A DNA stretch of 50,598 bases from JBPCNH01 sp051001455 (GCA_051001455.1 JBPCNH010000036.1:1-50598); one strand, 5' to 3'; shown: positions 1 through 7,511, counted from the stretch's first letter. Numbers and translations are program-made. The notes: a model not told the origin generated them from the letters alone.

Positions 1-275
1 GCCAGGTGCTTCGAAGCCTCCTTGCCGTCCTTGCCACTGGCTTCCAGAAGATCGACCGCGCGACCGTGGTCTGCATCTGCTGAGCGCATTCCTCGCAAAG
101 CTCCACTGATCGCGTCGGCCGCGTTGACGCCCGCATGCACTGCCGCACTGGTAGCCGCATTGTGGCGGCGGTCTTCTAGATCTCGCTCTGCCGCTTCGAG
201 GTACTCCTCGGCCTTAGCTGCGTAAGCACGAACATCTGTCGTGGTCAGCGAGACAGTCTTGGATCTCCTAGGCAC
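1..275 (-). CDS. HEPN-domain protein, toxin half of a MNT-HEPN pair (partial, runs off the left edge)
   Basis: Translating the minus strand from a GTG at 275 gives an open frame to the window edge, about 91 residues, rich in alanine and helical. The segment around YLEAAERDLE, HNAATSAAVHAGVNAADAI and GMRSADADHGRAVDLL matches the helical HEPN fold of actinobacterial HEPN proteins. An R-x5-H arrangement (RSADADH) resembles the HEPN ribonuclease motif Rx4-6H. The GTG overlaps the stop of the upstream nucleotidyltransferase gene by 8 bp, so the two genes are probably translationally coupled. HEPN toxins of this kind are RNases or are held inactive by AMP transfer from the MNT partner; that role is inferred from family and pairing. 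The C-terminus is outside the window. Confidence 0.75.
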   Translation of the reverse strand, partial: MPRRSKTVSLTTTDVRAYAAKAEEYLEAAERDLEDRRHNAATSAAVHAGVNAADAISGALRGMRSADADHGRAVDLLEASGKDGKEASKHL

Positions 276-885
276 TCTTCCGACCCAGTTCGACGAGAGG
301 CTTGCCCGCCAATAGGACCCCTTGCCTCGCGATCGTCTCCCACAGACTCCGACGAGATCTCAGCAGTCTCGGGATGTCTTCCTCGTTCTCCTCTACGACA
401 TTGACCGGGTTCCCGGAGAACTCTCGGATCCGAGACACCCATCTCATGAGAGAAGTTGTCCAGGCATCCTCATCGGTAGCGCCTGATGGGCGCACGATGA
501 GAACGTCGATGTCGCTACCGGCGCGGGCCTCACCGGTTGCCGCGGAGCCGAATAGGACGACGCTTGCAGGCGCCGGCCGGAGCTTGGCGGCAGTTCTCCG
601 CATCTCCTGGAGCAGGGCTCCTTGCGCGTCCGAGAGATCGCGGACCAGCTGAGCTCCGAGGTTCCGGCCCGGAAGTTCGAACAGAGCAGAAGGTGGCACC
701 TCGGTCCGGTGGACGACTCCCAGCTCGACGAGACGTGGAAGAACGCGCGACGCTTGACCTGGACTAACACCGGCTAGGCGCGCGAGGGTCCGAAGGTTGA
801 GGGGAGCGTCCGCTCGAGCCAGGACACCAAGGATCCGTCCCTGGGCGCCGGGGATAAGAGCCTCTACGGGGCGTACGTAGTCCAT
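268..885 (-). CDS. Winged-helix plus MNT-type nucleotidyltransferase, antitoxin half of a MNT-HEPN pair
   Basis: This 205-residue protein has two parts. Residues about 10-80 form a MarR-like winged helix (LRTLARLAGVSPGQASRVL). Residues about 105-150 carry the minimal nucleotidyltransferase signature, GS followed by a glycine and SDIDVLIV (G-S-x3-G-x5-S-D-I-D), with metal-binding aspartates intact. MNT proteins next to HEPN genes act as antitoxins, in studied cases by adenylylating the HEPN protein; the added winged helix suggests that this one also represses its own promoter. The HEPN gene follows with an 8-bp overlap. No Shine-Dalgarno sequence is evident before the ATG, so leaderless translation is possible. 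Confidence 0.8.
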   Translation of the reverse strand: MDYVRPVEALIPGAQGRILGVLARADAPLNLRTLARLAGVSPGQASRVLPRLVELGVVHRTEVPPSALFELPGRNLGAQLVRDLSDAQGALLQEMRRTAAKLRPAPASVVLFGSAATGEARAGSDIDVLIVRPSGATDEDAWTTSLMRWVSRIREFSGNPVNVVEENEEDIPRLLRSRRSLWETIARQGVLLAGKPLVELGRKSA

Positions 886-1093
886 GAAGGGAGACTATCA
901 GGATAGACAACATAAATACAACGACTGTTGCATAAATGGGAGGACAAGTGCGAGTCTCTCTTGCCATTCTCCTGCCATTCCTTATTCGTGGAGTGAAGGG
1001 AGACGAAGGGACGAACAGGAACGGCGGGCCGAGTCGCAGGTCGGATAAGGATCGATAAGGAGCGACCGTAACGAGGCGGGAACCAACTTCGCG

Positions 1094-1147
1094 GGCTTGA
1101 AAACCGTCGTCCGCAAGGACTTGGGGGTTCGAGTCCCCCGCCCTCCG
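1094..1147 (+). other. tRNA-Ser(UGA) 3' half, probable integration scar (att-like)
   Basis: From the anticodon loop onward this reads as a serine tRNA: CTTGAAAACCG with anticodon TGA, a variable arm (GTCCGCAAGGAC), a perfect T-arm (GGGGGTTCGAGTCCCCC) and the acceptor 3' strand GCCCTCC followed by G. The 5' half is missing: no D-arm or matching acceptor strand precedes it at the right distance and the anticodon stem is broken. Such 3' halves are what tyrosine-recombinase elements leave when they integrate into a tRNA gene. A second, diverged copy lies near 5.15 kb. Confidence 0.7.
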
Positions 1148-1226
1148 CTAACCGATACGACAAGAACTAGGAGTCACGGATGGGTCGATGGGTTGAGTCC
1201 TTGGTTCCTCTGGAGAGGATGCTCCG

Positions 1227-2015
1227 TTAGGCTGGTCGTAGAACATTCGCGTAGATGATCCACGCGAGCAGTGACTTCGCGATCAGACTCAGCGTGATGT
1301 AGCTCGACTCCCCGAACAGGTAGGACCGCCATTTCCCCACCTGCGCGTACTGGAGCGCCTGGTTGAGTCCGAAGGCGGTGAAGAGGATCAACTGCGTCAA
1401 GGTGATCGCATACACGAAGCCGGGGACGCTCTCGGTCCCCAGGACGTACAGCCAGATGGCCACCCACGGAACAGCGCCGGCGAAACAGCCGAACCAGAAC
1501 GCGGCCCAGTCTGCCCGCCCAGGCGTTTGATGGCGCTCCATCAGCCAGCCGAAAAAGATCATCGCCGAGTTGACACCGAACAGACCGAGGAGCGCGGCGA
1601 CGTCACGGATGCCGACGAACAGACAGATCAGCACCACCATCAGCGATGCGCTAACCGAGTACTCGACCCAGCGGGCGACGTTGATCCCTCTCGAGAGGTT
1701 GCGCTCGTACCAGGGGCGAACCCAAGAGGAGGCGATCACCAGGTGGTCGATGGCGGCGAGCAAAAGGAATAAAGCGACCAGCGGACCGACGGGCACATCG
1801 AACAGGGTCTCTGGAGCCACACCCGGTTGTACCTGGACGGGATCGTTGCCCAGGTAGCTCACGGTGACGGGTAGGGAGAGGTCACTGCTGAGGGCGAGCA
1901 TCAGGATCGCCTGCGCCAGATGGACCACGCCTGCGATCAGGTTCCTGCGTTTCATGCGGGTGAAAGAGCGGGGTTCTTCAGTCGTGACGACGGATGGACT
2001 CTCAGTTGGATCCAC
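1227..2015 (-). CDS. Heliorhodopsin (retinal-binding seven-helix light sensor)
   Basis: The protein of about 262 residues has seven hydrophobic segments and the hallmark segments of heliorhodopsin. Numbered from a TTG one codon further up: the counterion glutamate E119 in RWVEYSVSAS, the third-helix segment LLGLFGVNSAMIFFGWLM, FGLNQALQY followed by VGKWRSYLFGE, and the Schiff-base lysine K248 in SLIAKSLLAW. H33 and H92 fall where the two conserved buried histidines occur. Heliorhodopsins have inverted topology relative to type-1 rhodopsins and long photocycles, and are thought to be sensors or regulators rather than pumps. GTG at 2015 is preferred because AGAAGG stands 7 nt upstream. No retinal-forming gene is in the window. 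The gene is divergent from the SDR/DUF2867 gene. Confidence 0.93.
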   Translation of the reverse strand: MDPTESPSVVTTEEPRSFTRMKRRNLIAGVVHLAQAILMLALSSDLSLPVTVSYLGNDPVQVQPGVAPETLFDVPVGPLVALFLLLAAIDHLVIASSWVRPWYERNLSRGINVARWVEYSVSASLMVVLICLFVGIRDVAALLGLFGVNSAMIFFGWLMERHQTPGRADWAAFWFGCFAGAVPWVAIWLYVLGTESVPGFVYAITLTQLILFTAFGLNQALQYAQVGKWRSYLFGESSYITLSLIAKSLLAWIIYANVLRPA

Positions 2016-2092
2016 CAATCAACCTTCTCACGGAACGAAGAGTGTGGAGCGGGAACTGCTCGCCGTGTGGCGAGATGTGAGTAAATCTCCTA

Positions 2093-3526
2093 ATGACACT
2101 CCCGGACGAGAACCTGAAGGGACGCCGGGTCCTCGTAACCGGAGCAACGGGATACATCGCCTCGCGTCTCATACCGAGGCTGCTCGATGCTTCTGCGGAT
2201 GTGTGCGCTACCTCCCGCTCGCCTCATGCTCTAGCCGCGAGGTTCCCAGGGCTCGAAACGATCGCCAGCGATCTCATGGACCCTCGCTCACTCGAGTCCA
2301 CCCTCGAAGGTGTCGAGGTGGCGTTCTACCTCGTGCATTCGATGGATTCGCGTGATTTCGAAGAGCGAGATCGGACGGCAGCTCGGAACTTTCTAGCTGC
2401 GGCACAGCGAGCAGGAGTGGAGAGGATCGTCTACCTCAGCGGTCTTGGTCGCGCTGACGATCGACTCTCAAGTCATCTCTCTAGCCGCCACGAGGTTGGA
2501 GCGATCCTGGCCTCCGGAAGTATTCCGGTGACTGAGTTACGCGCCGCTATCGTGATCGGATCCGGTTCCTCCGCGTTCGACATGCTTCGCTATCTGACGG
2601 AGCGCCTTCCGGCGATGATCGCTCCTCGTTGGCTGGCGACGCGCATCCAACCCATTGCAGAAGACGATCTCGTTTCCTACCTGATCGCCGCCGGATCCGA
2701 ACCCCACCCGGGCGGAATCGTCGAGATCGGCGGATCAGACGTGGTCACCTACCGGGAGATGATTCATGGTTACGCGCGTCTCCGTCACCTCAGACGCTTC
2801 GTGATGAGCATCCCTCTCTTGACGCCAAGACTTTCTTCCTATTGGGTGCGGCTGATGACGCCTGTCCCGACGTCGATCTCGCGCCCGTTGATCGATGGTC
2901 TAGAGAACGAAGTTGTCGTGACGAATGAAGTTGCGGTGACCCGCTACCCAAGCATTTCACCAATGGGTTACATGGAAGCCGCTGCCGCGGCTCTCGATCG
3001 TCAGGAAGGATCGCTCGGAGAGGAACTCTCCACTGGGCTGTCGGTGCCCGGGAGTCGTATCGTAGTTCTGACCGACGAACGTCGCATCGAGCTCGACGTA
3101 ACGACTGATGGCATCGCTTCCGTTCTCGCGGATTACGGAGGCGACGCCTCCTGGTATCCATTCGCATGGGCTTGGACCATTCGCAGGTGGATCGACAAGC
3201 TGTTGGGAGGCGGGGATCTGTCGTGGACTCGGTCCGAAGGCTCGATCATCCGAGGATCCTTGGTCGATTGGTGGAAGGTCGATGTCGTGGAGCCCGATGC
3301 GCTGGTGCTTCGCGCTCTGATGAAGACACCTGGAGAGGCATGGCTCGCTTTCCGAGGGGAAAGGAGAAACGGCGGGGCAACCCTGGTCCAGAGCGCTGTG
3401 TTTCGCCCTCGTGGGATCTTGGGGCGCCTCTACTGGTGGGGACTGTGGCCCTTCCATCGCCCCATATTCGCAGCGATGGCCAGACGATTGGCAAAGAGAG
3501 TCATTTCACGCGGAGAGCCATCCTGA
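2093..3526 (+). CDS. NAD(P)-binding SDR-family protein with C-terminal DUF2867 domain
   Basis: The 477-residue protein starts with an atypical-SDR Rossmann domain: VLVTGATGYIASRLIPRL at residues 13-30 gives the glycine-rich dinucleotide motif, and AFYLVHSMDSRDFEERD and RIVYLSGLG follow as in NmrA/NDUFA9-like proteins. From about residue 315 comes a DUF2867-type domain (WYPFAWAWTIRRWIDKLLGG, SLVDWWKVD, LRALMKTPGEAWLAF, FRPRGILGRLYWW). The fusion is a recognised family whose substrate is not established; the second domain resembles lipid-binding START-like folds. A 77-bp gap separates its ATG from the divergent heliorhodopsin start, so the promoters must lie close together. A clear Shine-Dalgarno is lacking. 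Confidence 0.85.
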   Translation: MTLPDENLKGRRVLVTGATGYIASRLIPRLLDASADVCATSRSPHALAARFPGLETIASDLMDPRSLESTLEGVEVAFYLVHSMDSRDFEERDRTAARNFLAAAQRAGVERIVYLSGLGRADDRLSSHLSSRHEVGAILASGSIPVTELRAAIVIGSGSSAFDMLRYLTERLPAMIAPRWLATRIQPIAEDDLVSYLIAAGSEPHPGGIVEIGGSDVVTYREMIHGYARLRHLRRFVMSIPLLTPRLSSYWVRLMTPVPTSISRPLIDGLENEVVVTNEVAVTRYPSISPMGYMEAAAAALDRQEGSLGEELSTGLSVPGSRIVVLTDERRIELDVTTDGIASVLADYGGDASWYPFAWAWTIRRWIDKLLGGGDLSWTRSEGSIIRGSLVDWWKVDVVEPDALVLRALMKTPGEAWLAFRGERRNGGATLVQSAVFRPRGILGRLYWWGLWPFHRPIFAAMARRLAKRVISRGEPS

Positions 3527-3603
3527 GCTCGTGTCCCTTGCAGGAGCAGTGGCGCGTTCAGCTTAAGGAAAAGTCAATACTCGATCGGATGCCGCAGATT
3601 GGC

Positions 3604-3693
3604 CGCTGATTGACGTCCCGCCAGCGCATCCGGTCATGACGCTTCCAGTGGGTGTAGCAGCAACGGGGAAATCGAAGCCGGCGGTGAACGGGG
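3604..3693 (+). pseudogene. Fragment of a Fic gene (C-terminal winged-helix remnant)
   Basis: The stretch encodes IDVPPAHPVMTLPVGVAA and then GKSKPAVNGA, nearly identical to the C-terminal part of the intact Fic gene that starts just downstream (LIDVLPGHPVMTLPVGVAAS and GKSKPAVNRA, encoded near 4.75-4.83 kb). The similarity also holds at the nucleotide level. It stops abruptly at the palindromic region before that Fic gene and has no coding continuation on either side. It is a leftover of a duplicated or replaced Fic gene. Confidence 0.75.
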
Positions 3694-3694
3694 C

Positions 3695-3726
3695 CTTATC
3701 CTTTACTTGCGATAGTAAAGGATAAG
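3695..3726 (+). promoter_or_regulatory. Perfect inverted repeat upstream of the first Fic gene, probable operator
   Basis: CTTATCCTTTACT (3695-3707) and AGTAAAGGATAAG (3714-3726) are exact reverse complements around a 6-bp spacer. The core TTTACT/AGTAAA recurs in a second inverted repeat at 3733-3762. The Fic protein has a C-terminal winged helix, so autorepression through these sites is a reasonable inference. Confidence 0.7.
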
Positions 3727-3732
3727 CGCGAA

Positions 3733-3762
3733 CCTTTACTAAAGCCTGCCCGTTAGTAAAGG
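3733..3762 (+). promoter_or_regulatory. Second TTTACT/AGTAAA inverted repeat before the first Fic gene
   Basis: CCTTTACTAA (3733-3742) pairs exactly with TTAGTAAAGG (3753-3762) around a 10-bp spacer and ends 2 bp before the GTG start. Together with the previous site there are four half-sites of one motif within 70 bp. Confidence 0.65.
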
Positions 3763-3764
3763 AT

Positions 3765-4952
3765 GTGTCGGTGAGGGGACGTTATGAGCGGAGAGCCTGG
3801 TCTGCGCGACCCGAACTGACCCAGGCACCTCCTCGCTACCGACGGGCATGCGAATATGAGGTCTTTCTGCCCGAGCCTCTCGAGGCGGATGCTTATGACC
3901 TTCCCGGCGAGCTCGCCAGCGTCGTATCGGAGGCGGAAGTGGCCATCTCCCAGCTGAACCACTTCGCCCCTCGGCTGGCCCCTCTGGCCCGTCTTCTGCT
4001 AAGGACTGAGTCGGTCGCTTCGTCGAAGGTGGAGGGGTTGCAGGTCGATGCCAAACAACTGGCTCGCGCAGAGGTGCGCGATGACATCGGCCGCAAAGCG
4101 AGCGTCGAGGCTCTAGAGATCCTGGCAAACGTAGATGCGATGCAGTTCGCGATCGAAGAGACCGCAAGCGTGGGTCGGATCACTCCCTACGAGATCGTGG
4201 CGGTGCACCGAGTACTTATGGAGCGGTCTCACCCCAGGATCGCAGGTCGGCCAAGGGATAAGCAGAACTGGATCGGCGGTAACGACTACAACCCATGCGG
4301 AGCTGACTTCGTTCCTCCTCCCCCAGAGATGGTTGACGCACTGCTGGAAGAGCTGTGCCGCTTCTGCGACCGCGACGACATACCAGCCCTTGTCCAGGCG
4401 TCATTGGCGCATGCGCAGTTCGAGACGATCCATCCTTTCGACGACGGCAATGGGCGAACGGGCCGCGCCTTGGTCCAAGTCATCTTGAGACGACGCGGTT
4501 TGGCTCCTGCATACGTGCCTCCTGTAAGTGTGGTCCTTGCTCGAGACAGGGAGCGGTACATCAAGGGGCTGACGGCGTACCGCGGCGACCGGGTCCTGGA
4601 GTGGATAGAGGTCTTCAGCCTGGCGGCTACCGAGGCATCGAAGTTGGCCGAGAGATATTTGGAGAAAGTGACCAAGCTTCAAGAAGAGTGGCGCGCCCGA
4701 CTCCGGGAGAAGGTCAACCCGCGGTCAGACGCTGCCGCTTGGTCTCTTATCGATGTCCTCCCCGGACATCCGGTTATGACGCTTCCGGTCGGTGTGGCCG
4801 CAAGCGGGAAGTCGAAGCCGGCCGTAAACAGAGCTATACCCGATCTCGTCGAGGCGGAGGTTCTGCGTCCTCTATCGGAGTCGCAGAGGAACCGGGCGTG
4901 GGAAGCAAGTGAGCTGCTGGACCTAATCGTCGATCTAGAGGAGGGGGTTTAG
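3765..4952 (+). CDS. Fic-domain AMP-transferase with N-terminal inhibitory motif and C-terminal winged helix
   Basis: The 395-residue protein carries the Fic catalytic motif HPFDDGNGRTGR with catalytic histidine H223, preceded by SLAHAQFETI. An N-terminal inhibitory helix of the class II form (S/T)xxxE(G/N) is present as S86-S-K-V-E90-G91, so activity is probably auto-inhibited. The region after about residue 310 is a winged-helix domain. The family transfers AMP from ATP to hydroxyl side chains of targets; the target here is unknown. GTG at 3765 is directly downstream of two palindromes, and a second GTG two codons later is an alternative. The gene sits between the two tRNA-Ser fragments, and a duplicate of its 3' part lies just upstream. 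Confidence 0.92.
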   Translation: MSVRGRYERRAWSARPELTQAPPRYRRACEYEVFLPEPLEADAYDLPGELASVVSEAEVAISQLNHFAPRLAPLARLLLRTESVASSKVEGLQVDAKQLARAEVRDDIGRKASVEALEILANVDAMQFAIEETASVGRITPYEIVAVHRVLMERSHPRIAGRPRDKQNWIGGNDYNPCGADFVPPPPEMVDALLEELCRFCDRDDIPALVQASLAHAQFETIHPFDDGNGRTGRALVQVILRRRGLAPAYVPPVSVVLARDRERYIKGLTAYRGDRVLEWIEVFSLAATEASKLAERYLEKVTKLQEEWRARLREKVNPRSDAAAWSLIDVLPGHPVMTLPVGVAASGKSKPAVNRAIPDLVEAEVLRPLSESQRNRAWEASELLDLIVDLEEGV

Positions 4953-4963
4953 CGTCCCAGGAA

Positions 4964-5119
4964 GTGGTGGAAATTCGGAGTCGCTTGCGACGGCTTCTTG
5001 AGGCGGCTGGCTGTCGGGATACGCCTGAGATCCTTTTGACATCCCTTCTCTTTGCCGACCTCGACCAACTACGTTCCTTCTCGAAGCGAGAAGTCGCGCC
5101 CGGGCCTGACGTGAGCTGA
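4964..5119 (+). CDS. Small hypothetical protein downstream of the Fic gene
   Basis: A 51-residue open frame starts at one of two tandem GTG codons (4964 or 4967), 11 bp after the Fic stop, and ends at TGA 5117-5119. The product is helical and charged (VVEIRSRLRRLLEAAG, then DTPEILLTSLLFADLDQLRS). I do not recognise a family. Its position invites comparison with small Fic partners, but those usually lie upstream. It could also be spurious. Confidence 0.35.
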   Translation: MVEIRSRLRRLLEAAGCRDTPEILLTSLLFADLDQLRSFSKREVAPGPDVS

Positions 5120-5150
5120 CGCCATCCGAGATCGCAGGAGGTGGACTTTG

Positions 5151-5204
5151 GACTTGAAAACCGTTGTCCTTGCGGACTTAAGGGTTCGAGTCCCTTGCCC
5201 TCCG
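5151..5204 (+). other. tRNA-Ser(UGA) 3' half, second integration scar
   Basis: GACTTGAAAACCG (anticodon TGA), a variable-arm sequence, a T-arm AAGGGTTCGAGTCCCTT and the acceptor strand GCCCTCC plus G are present, while no 5' acceptor strand or D-arm precedes them. The copy differs from the one near 1.1 kb in the variable arm and T-stem, so the two are diverged homologues rather than a fresh duplication. Both are followed by CTA. Confidence 0.7.
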
Positions 5205-5343
5205 CTAGGTTCTCGATGTTCGGGATCGACCCGTTGGCTTGATGCCGCGACCGATCAAGCGCCAGGCTCCAAGAGCAGGCCAGCGGGTATTCGCGGAAAT
5301 GAGCACATCCGAAGCGTTATTTCGAAATTCGGCGTCTGATGAA

Positions 5344-5410
5344 AATAACGGTTATTATCGTGCCATGCGCTTAGACAATAATTACAGTCTTGTAATCTAT
5401 CGGTACCGAT
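5344..5410 (+). promoter_or_regulatory. Cluster of three palindromes upstream of the second Fic gene
   Basis: AATAACGGTTATT (5344-5356), ATTACAGTCTTGTAAT (5381-5396, 6-bp arms) and ATCGGTACCGAT (5399-5410) are each perfect inverted repeats. The last ends 4 bp before the Fic ATG, and no Shine-Dalgarno is seen, so the transcript may be leaderless with the operator over the promoter. The region is AT-rich compared with its surroundings. Confidence 0.6.
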
Positions 5411-5414
5411 AACA

Positions 5415-6566
5415 ATGACGGCCCGGGAGCCCCGATCGGGGAGCTACGTCAACCAGCTTGAAGGCTACAAAGCCTTCATCCCAAGGCCTCTGCCGCCTGT
5501 GCCTCCCCTCGAATACGACGACGAGATGCTGTCCCTGCTCTCAGAGGCGGATCGGGCGCTGGGTCGTCTAGACGGTTCGACCGATGTGTTGCCAAACCCA
5601 GACCTATTCGTCTTCATGTATGTCCGGCGTGAGGCAGCTCTATCGAGCCAGATCGAAGGCACCCAAGCATCTCTGCTCGACCTCCTCGAGTTCGAGGCCC
5701 AGGCCGCGGAGCCGGAGCGGCCCGTCGACGTTGAGGAGATCGCTAATTACGTCGCCGCGATGAACTATGGCCTCGATCGCCTACACGAGCTCCCGGTTTC
5801 CCTCAGATTGATCCGAGAGATCCATGAGCGTCTTCTCTCCGGCGTTCGTGGATCGGAACGTACTCCCGGAGAATTCCGACGCTCTCAAAACTGGATCGGG
5901 CCTCCTGGCTGCACGCTCGCCCAAGCTACCTATGTTCCGCCGCCGGTCGAGGAAATGAAGGATGCGTTGGGGAAGTGGGAAACCTTTATCCACGATCAGC
6001 AACAGATGCCTGCGCTCATCAGAGTAGGTCTGGCTCACGCGCAGTTCGAAACCATCCACCCCTTCCTCGATGGGAACGGCAGGGTTGGTCGACTATTGAT
6101 CACTTTTCTCTTGGTCGAGAATCGTATCCTTGCCAGGCCGCTTCTCTACCTCTCTCACTTCTTCAAGCGACATCGTCAGAGGTATTACGACCACTTGCAG
6201 GCCGTGCGTGATGAGGGGGCCTGGGAAGCATGGTTGAAGTTTTTATTGCGGGGAGTAGCGGAGGTGGCCCGGGAAGCCACGGACACAGCTCGACAGATCG
6301 TCGCTATGCGAGAGGAGCACCGTTCGCTGATCACTTCCAATCTCGGACGGGGGGCCGGCAAGGGTCTCACGTTTCTTGAGCAGCTCTACTTTCGACCCAT
6401 CGTTAACGTGAACACGGTGATGCAGATGACAGAGCTCTCGTTCGCTCGCGCCAACGGCCTGGTTGGTCAACTACATGGCCTCGGACTCCTGCGAGAGACG
6501 ACGGGCCGCCGTCGCAACAGAGTGTTTTCCTACGAGCCCTACATGGCCCTTTTCCGTGAGGAGTGA
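5415..6566 (+). CDS. Fic-domain AMP-transferase (second paralogue)
   Basis: The 383-residue protein has the layout of its neighbour: an N-terminal domain with the inhibitory motif S77-S-Q-I-E81-G, the Fic motif HPFLDGNGRVGR with catalytic histidine H215, and a C-terminal winged helix (VNTVMQMTELSFARANGLV). The sequence NQLEGYKAFIPRPLPP at the start is typical of the widespread prokaryotic Fic family with this domain order. It is not a recent copy of the first Fic, since the two differ through most of their length. The target is unknown. ATG at 5415 follows three palindromes. Confidence 0.92.
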   Translation: MTAREPRSGSYVNQLEGYKAFIPRPLPPVPPLEYDDEMLSLLSEADRALGRLDGSTDVLPNPDLFVFMYVRREAALSSQIEGTQASLLDLLEFEAQAAEPERPVDVEEIANYVAAMNYGLDRLHELPVSLRLIREIHERLLSGVRGSERTPGEFRRSQNWIGPPGCTLAQATYVPPPVEEMKDALGKWETFIHDQQQMPALIRVGLAHAQFETIHPFLDGNGRVGRLLITFLLVENRILARPLLYLSHFFKRHRQRYYDHLQAVRDEGAWEAWLKFLLRGVAEVAREATDTARQIVAMREEHRSLITSNLGRGAGKGLTFLEQLYFRPIVNVNTVMQMTELSFARANGLVGQLHGLGLLRETTGRRRNRVFSYEPYMALFREE

Positions 6567-6819
6567 AATAGGAACGAATGGGCGCGCACCGCCTTCTCCT
6601 GGCATCCCTGGAGCCTTGGTCTAAGGAACGACTCACCGCAGCTCAAGGATGGAGTGACCAAGAATTGCTGGTGGAGGTTATCCATGGCCCCCAGCTCGTG
6701 TCGTAGGTCTGGTCCTACAAATCAACTGCTAATCACTTGAGGAGCTGGTCACGATCGAGATGGACGCTTGCCATTCCATTTTGCGTTGTGTACCGTTGCC
6801 GCAATAGAAAAGCGCCATA

Positions 6820-7092
6820 TTGGAGGCGATGATGGAAGTCGGAGTGCGTGAGTTGAGGGACAACCTCAGCAAGTGGATCGGTCGAGCGAAGCGAGGTCAG
6901 GACATCTTGATCACTGAGCGAGGAAAGCCGGTGGCCCGACTTACCCGAGTAGAAGAGAGCCCAGCCCTTGAGAGACTCATCGCTAAAGGCATCGTGACGC
7001 CGGCGCGCCGCCCCAAGACGAAGATCCATCGCGGTGATCTGATCAAAACCAAAGGCAGTATCTCGGATCTGGTCAAAGAACAGCGGCGTTGA
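6820..7092 (+). CDS. Phd/YefM-family antitoxin of a VapBC-like pair
   Basis: The 90-residue protein has the Phd/YefM N-terminal signature: MEVGVRELRDNLSKWI, then GQDILITERGKPVARL. This region binds DNA as a dimer and the C-terminal tail neutralises the toxin. The ATG at 6832 (MEVGVREL) is a likelier start than 6820 by comparison with family members. Its stop overlaps the TTG start of the PIN toxin gene (TTGA), so the pair is an operon. The 250 bp upstream show no other gene. Confidence 0.88.
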   Translation: MEAMMEVGVRELRDNLSKWIGRAKRGQDILITERGKPVARLTRVEESPALERLIAKGIVTPARRPKTKIHRGDLIKTKGSISDLVKEQRR

Positions 7093-7511
7093 ATGTCTAT
7101 TTTGAGACCTCGGCCTTCTTCAAGCTGATCGTTGACGAGAGTGAGTCAGCCGAGGCTCTGGAACTGTGGGACGTCGCCCACCGAGTAACGGGTTCGCGCG
7201 TGACATACGCCGAGGCGAGAGCAGCTCTGGCCTCTGCGGCGAGAGGAGGACGTGTAACACCTGCCGAGATGAAATGGGTGAGGTCGCGGCTCGAGACACG
7301 TTGGGATCAGTTTGAGATCGTGGAGCTAGATGATGAGATCTCGAGGGCGGCGGGCGATCTTGCTGAAACTCACGCGCTGCGAGGATTTGACTCAGTGCAT
7401 CTCGCTAGCGCCGTGGCGCTGGCCGACGAGACCTTGATACTGGCCACCTGGGATGCGGATCTTCGGACGGCAGCTTTGGATGCGGGGCTGCTGGTGGCTC
7501 CTGCTAGCTGA
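7089..7511 (+). CDS. vapC: PIN-domain toxin (VapC family)
   Basis: The 140-residue protein is a PIN-domain ribonuclease. YFETSAFFKL at residues 4-13 is the N-terminal active-site strand, TYAEARAAL supplies the second acidic residue, and RGFDSVHLASA plus TWDADLRTAA give the C-terminal acidic pair. The first acidic residue, nearly always aspartate, is glutamate here (E6). The TTG start overlaps the antitoxin stop. VapC toxins cleave specific RNAs, often tRNAs; the target here cannot be read from sequence. Confidence 0.87.
   Translation: MNVYFETSAFFKLIVDESESAEALELWDVAHRVTGSRVTYAEARAALASAARGGRVTPAEMKWVRSRLETRWDQFEIVELDDEISRAAGDLAETHALRGFDSVHLASAVALADETLILATWDADLRTAALDAGLLVAPAS

Noticed and set aside
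1094..5204. The two serine tRNA pieces as functional tRNA genes or as tRNA-Sec
   Set aside because: Both lack a 5' acceptor strand and D-arm, and the anticodon is TGA, not the TCA of tRNA-Sec.
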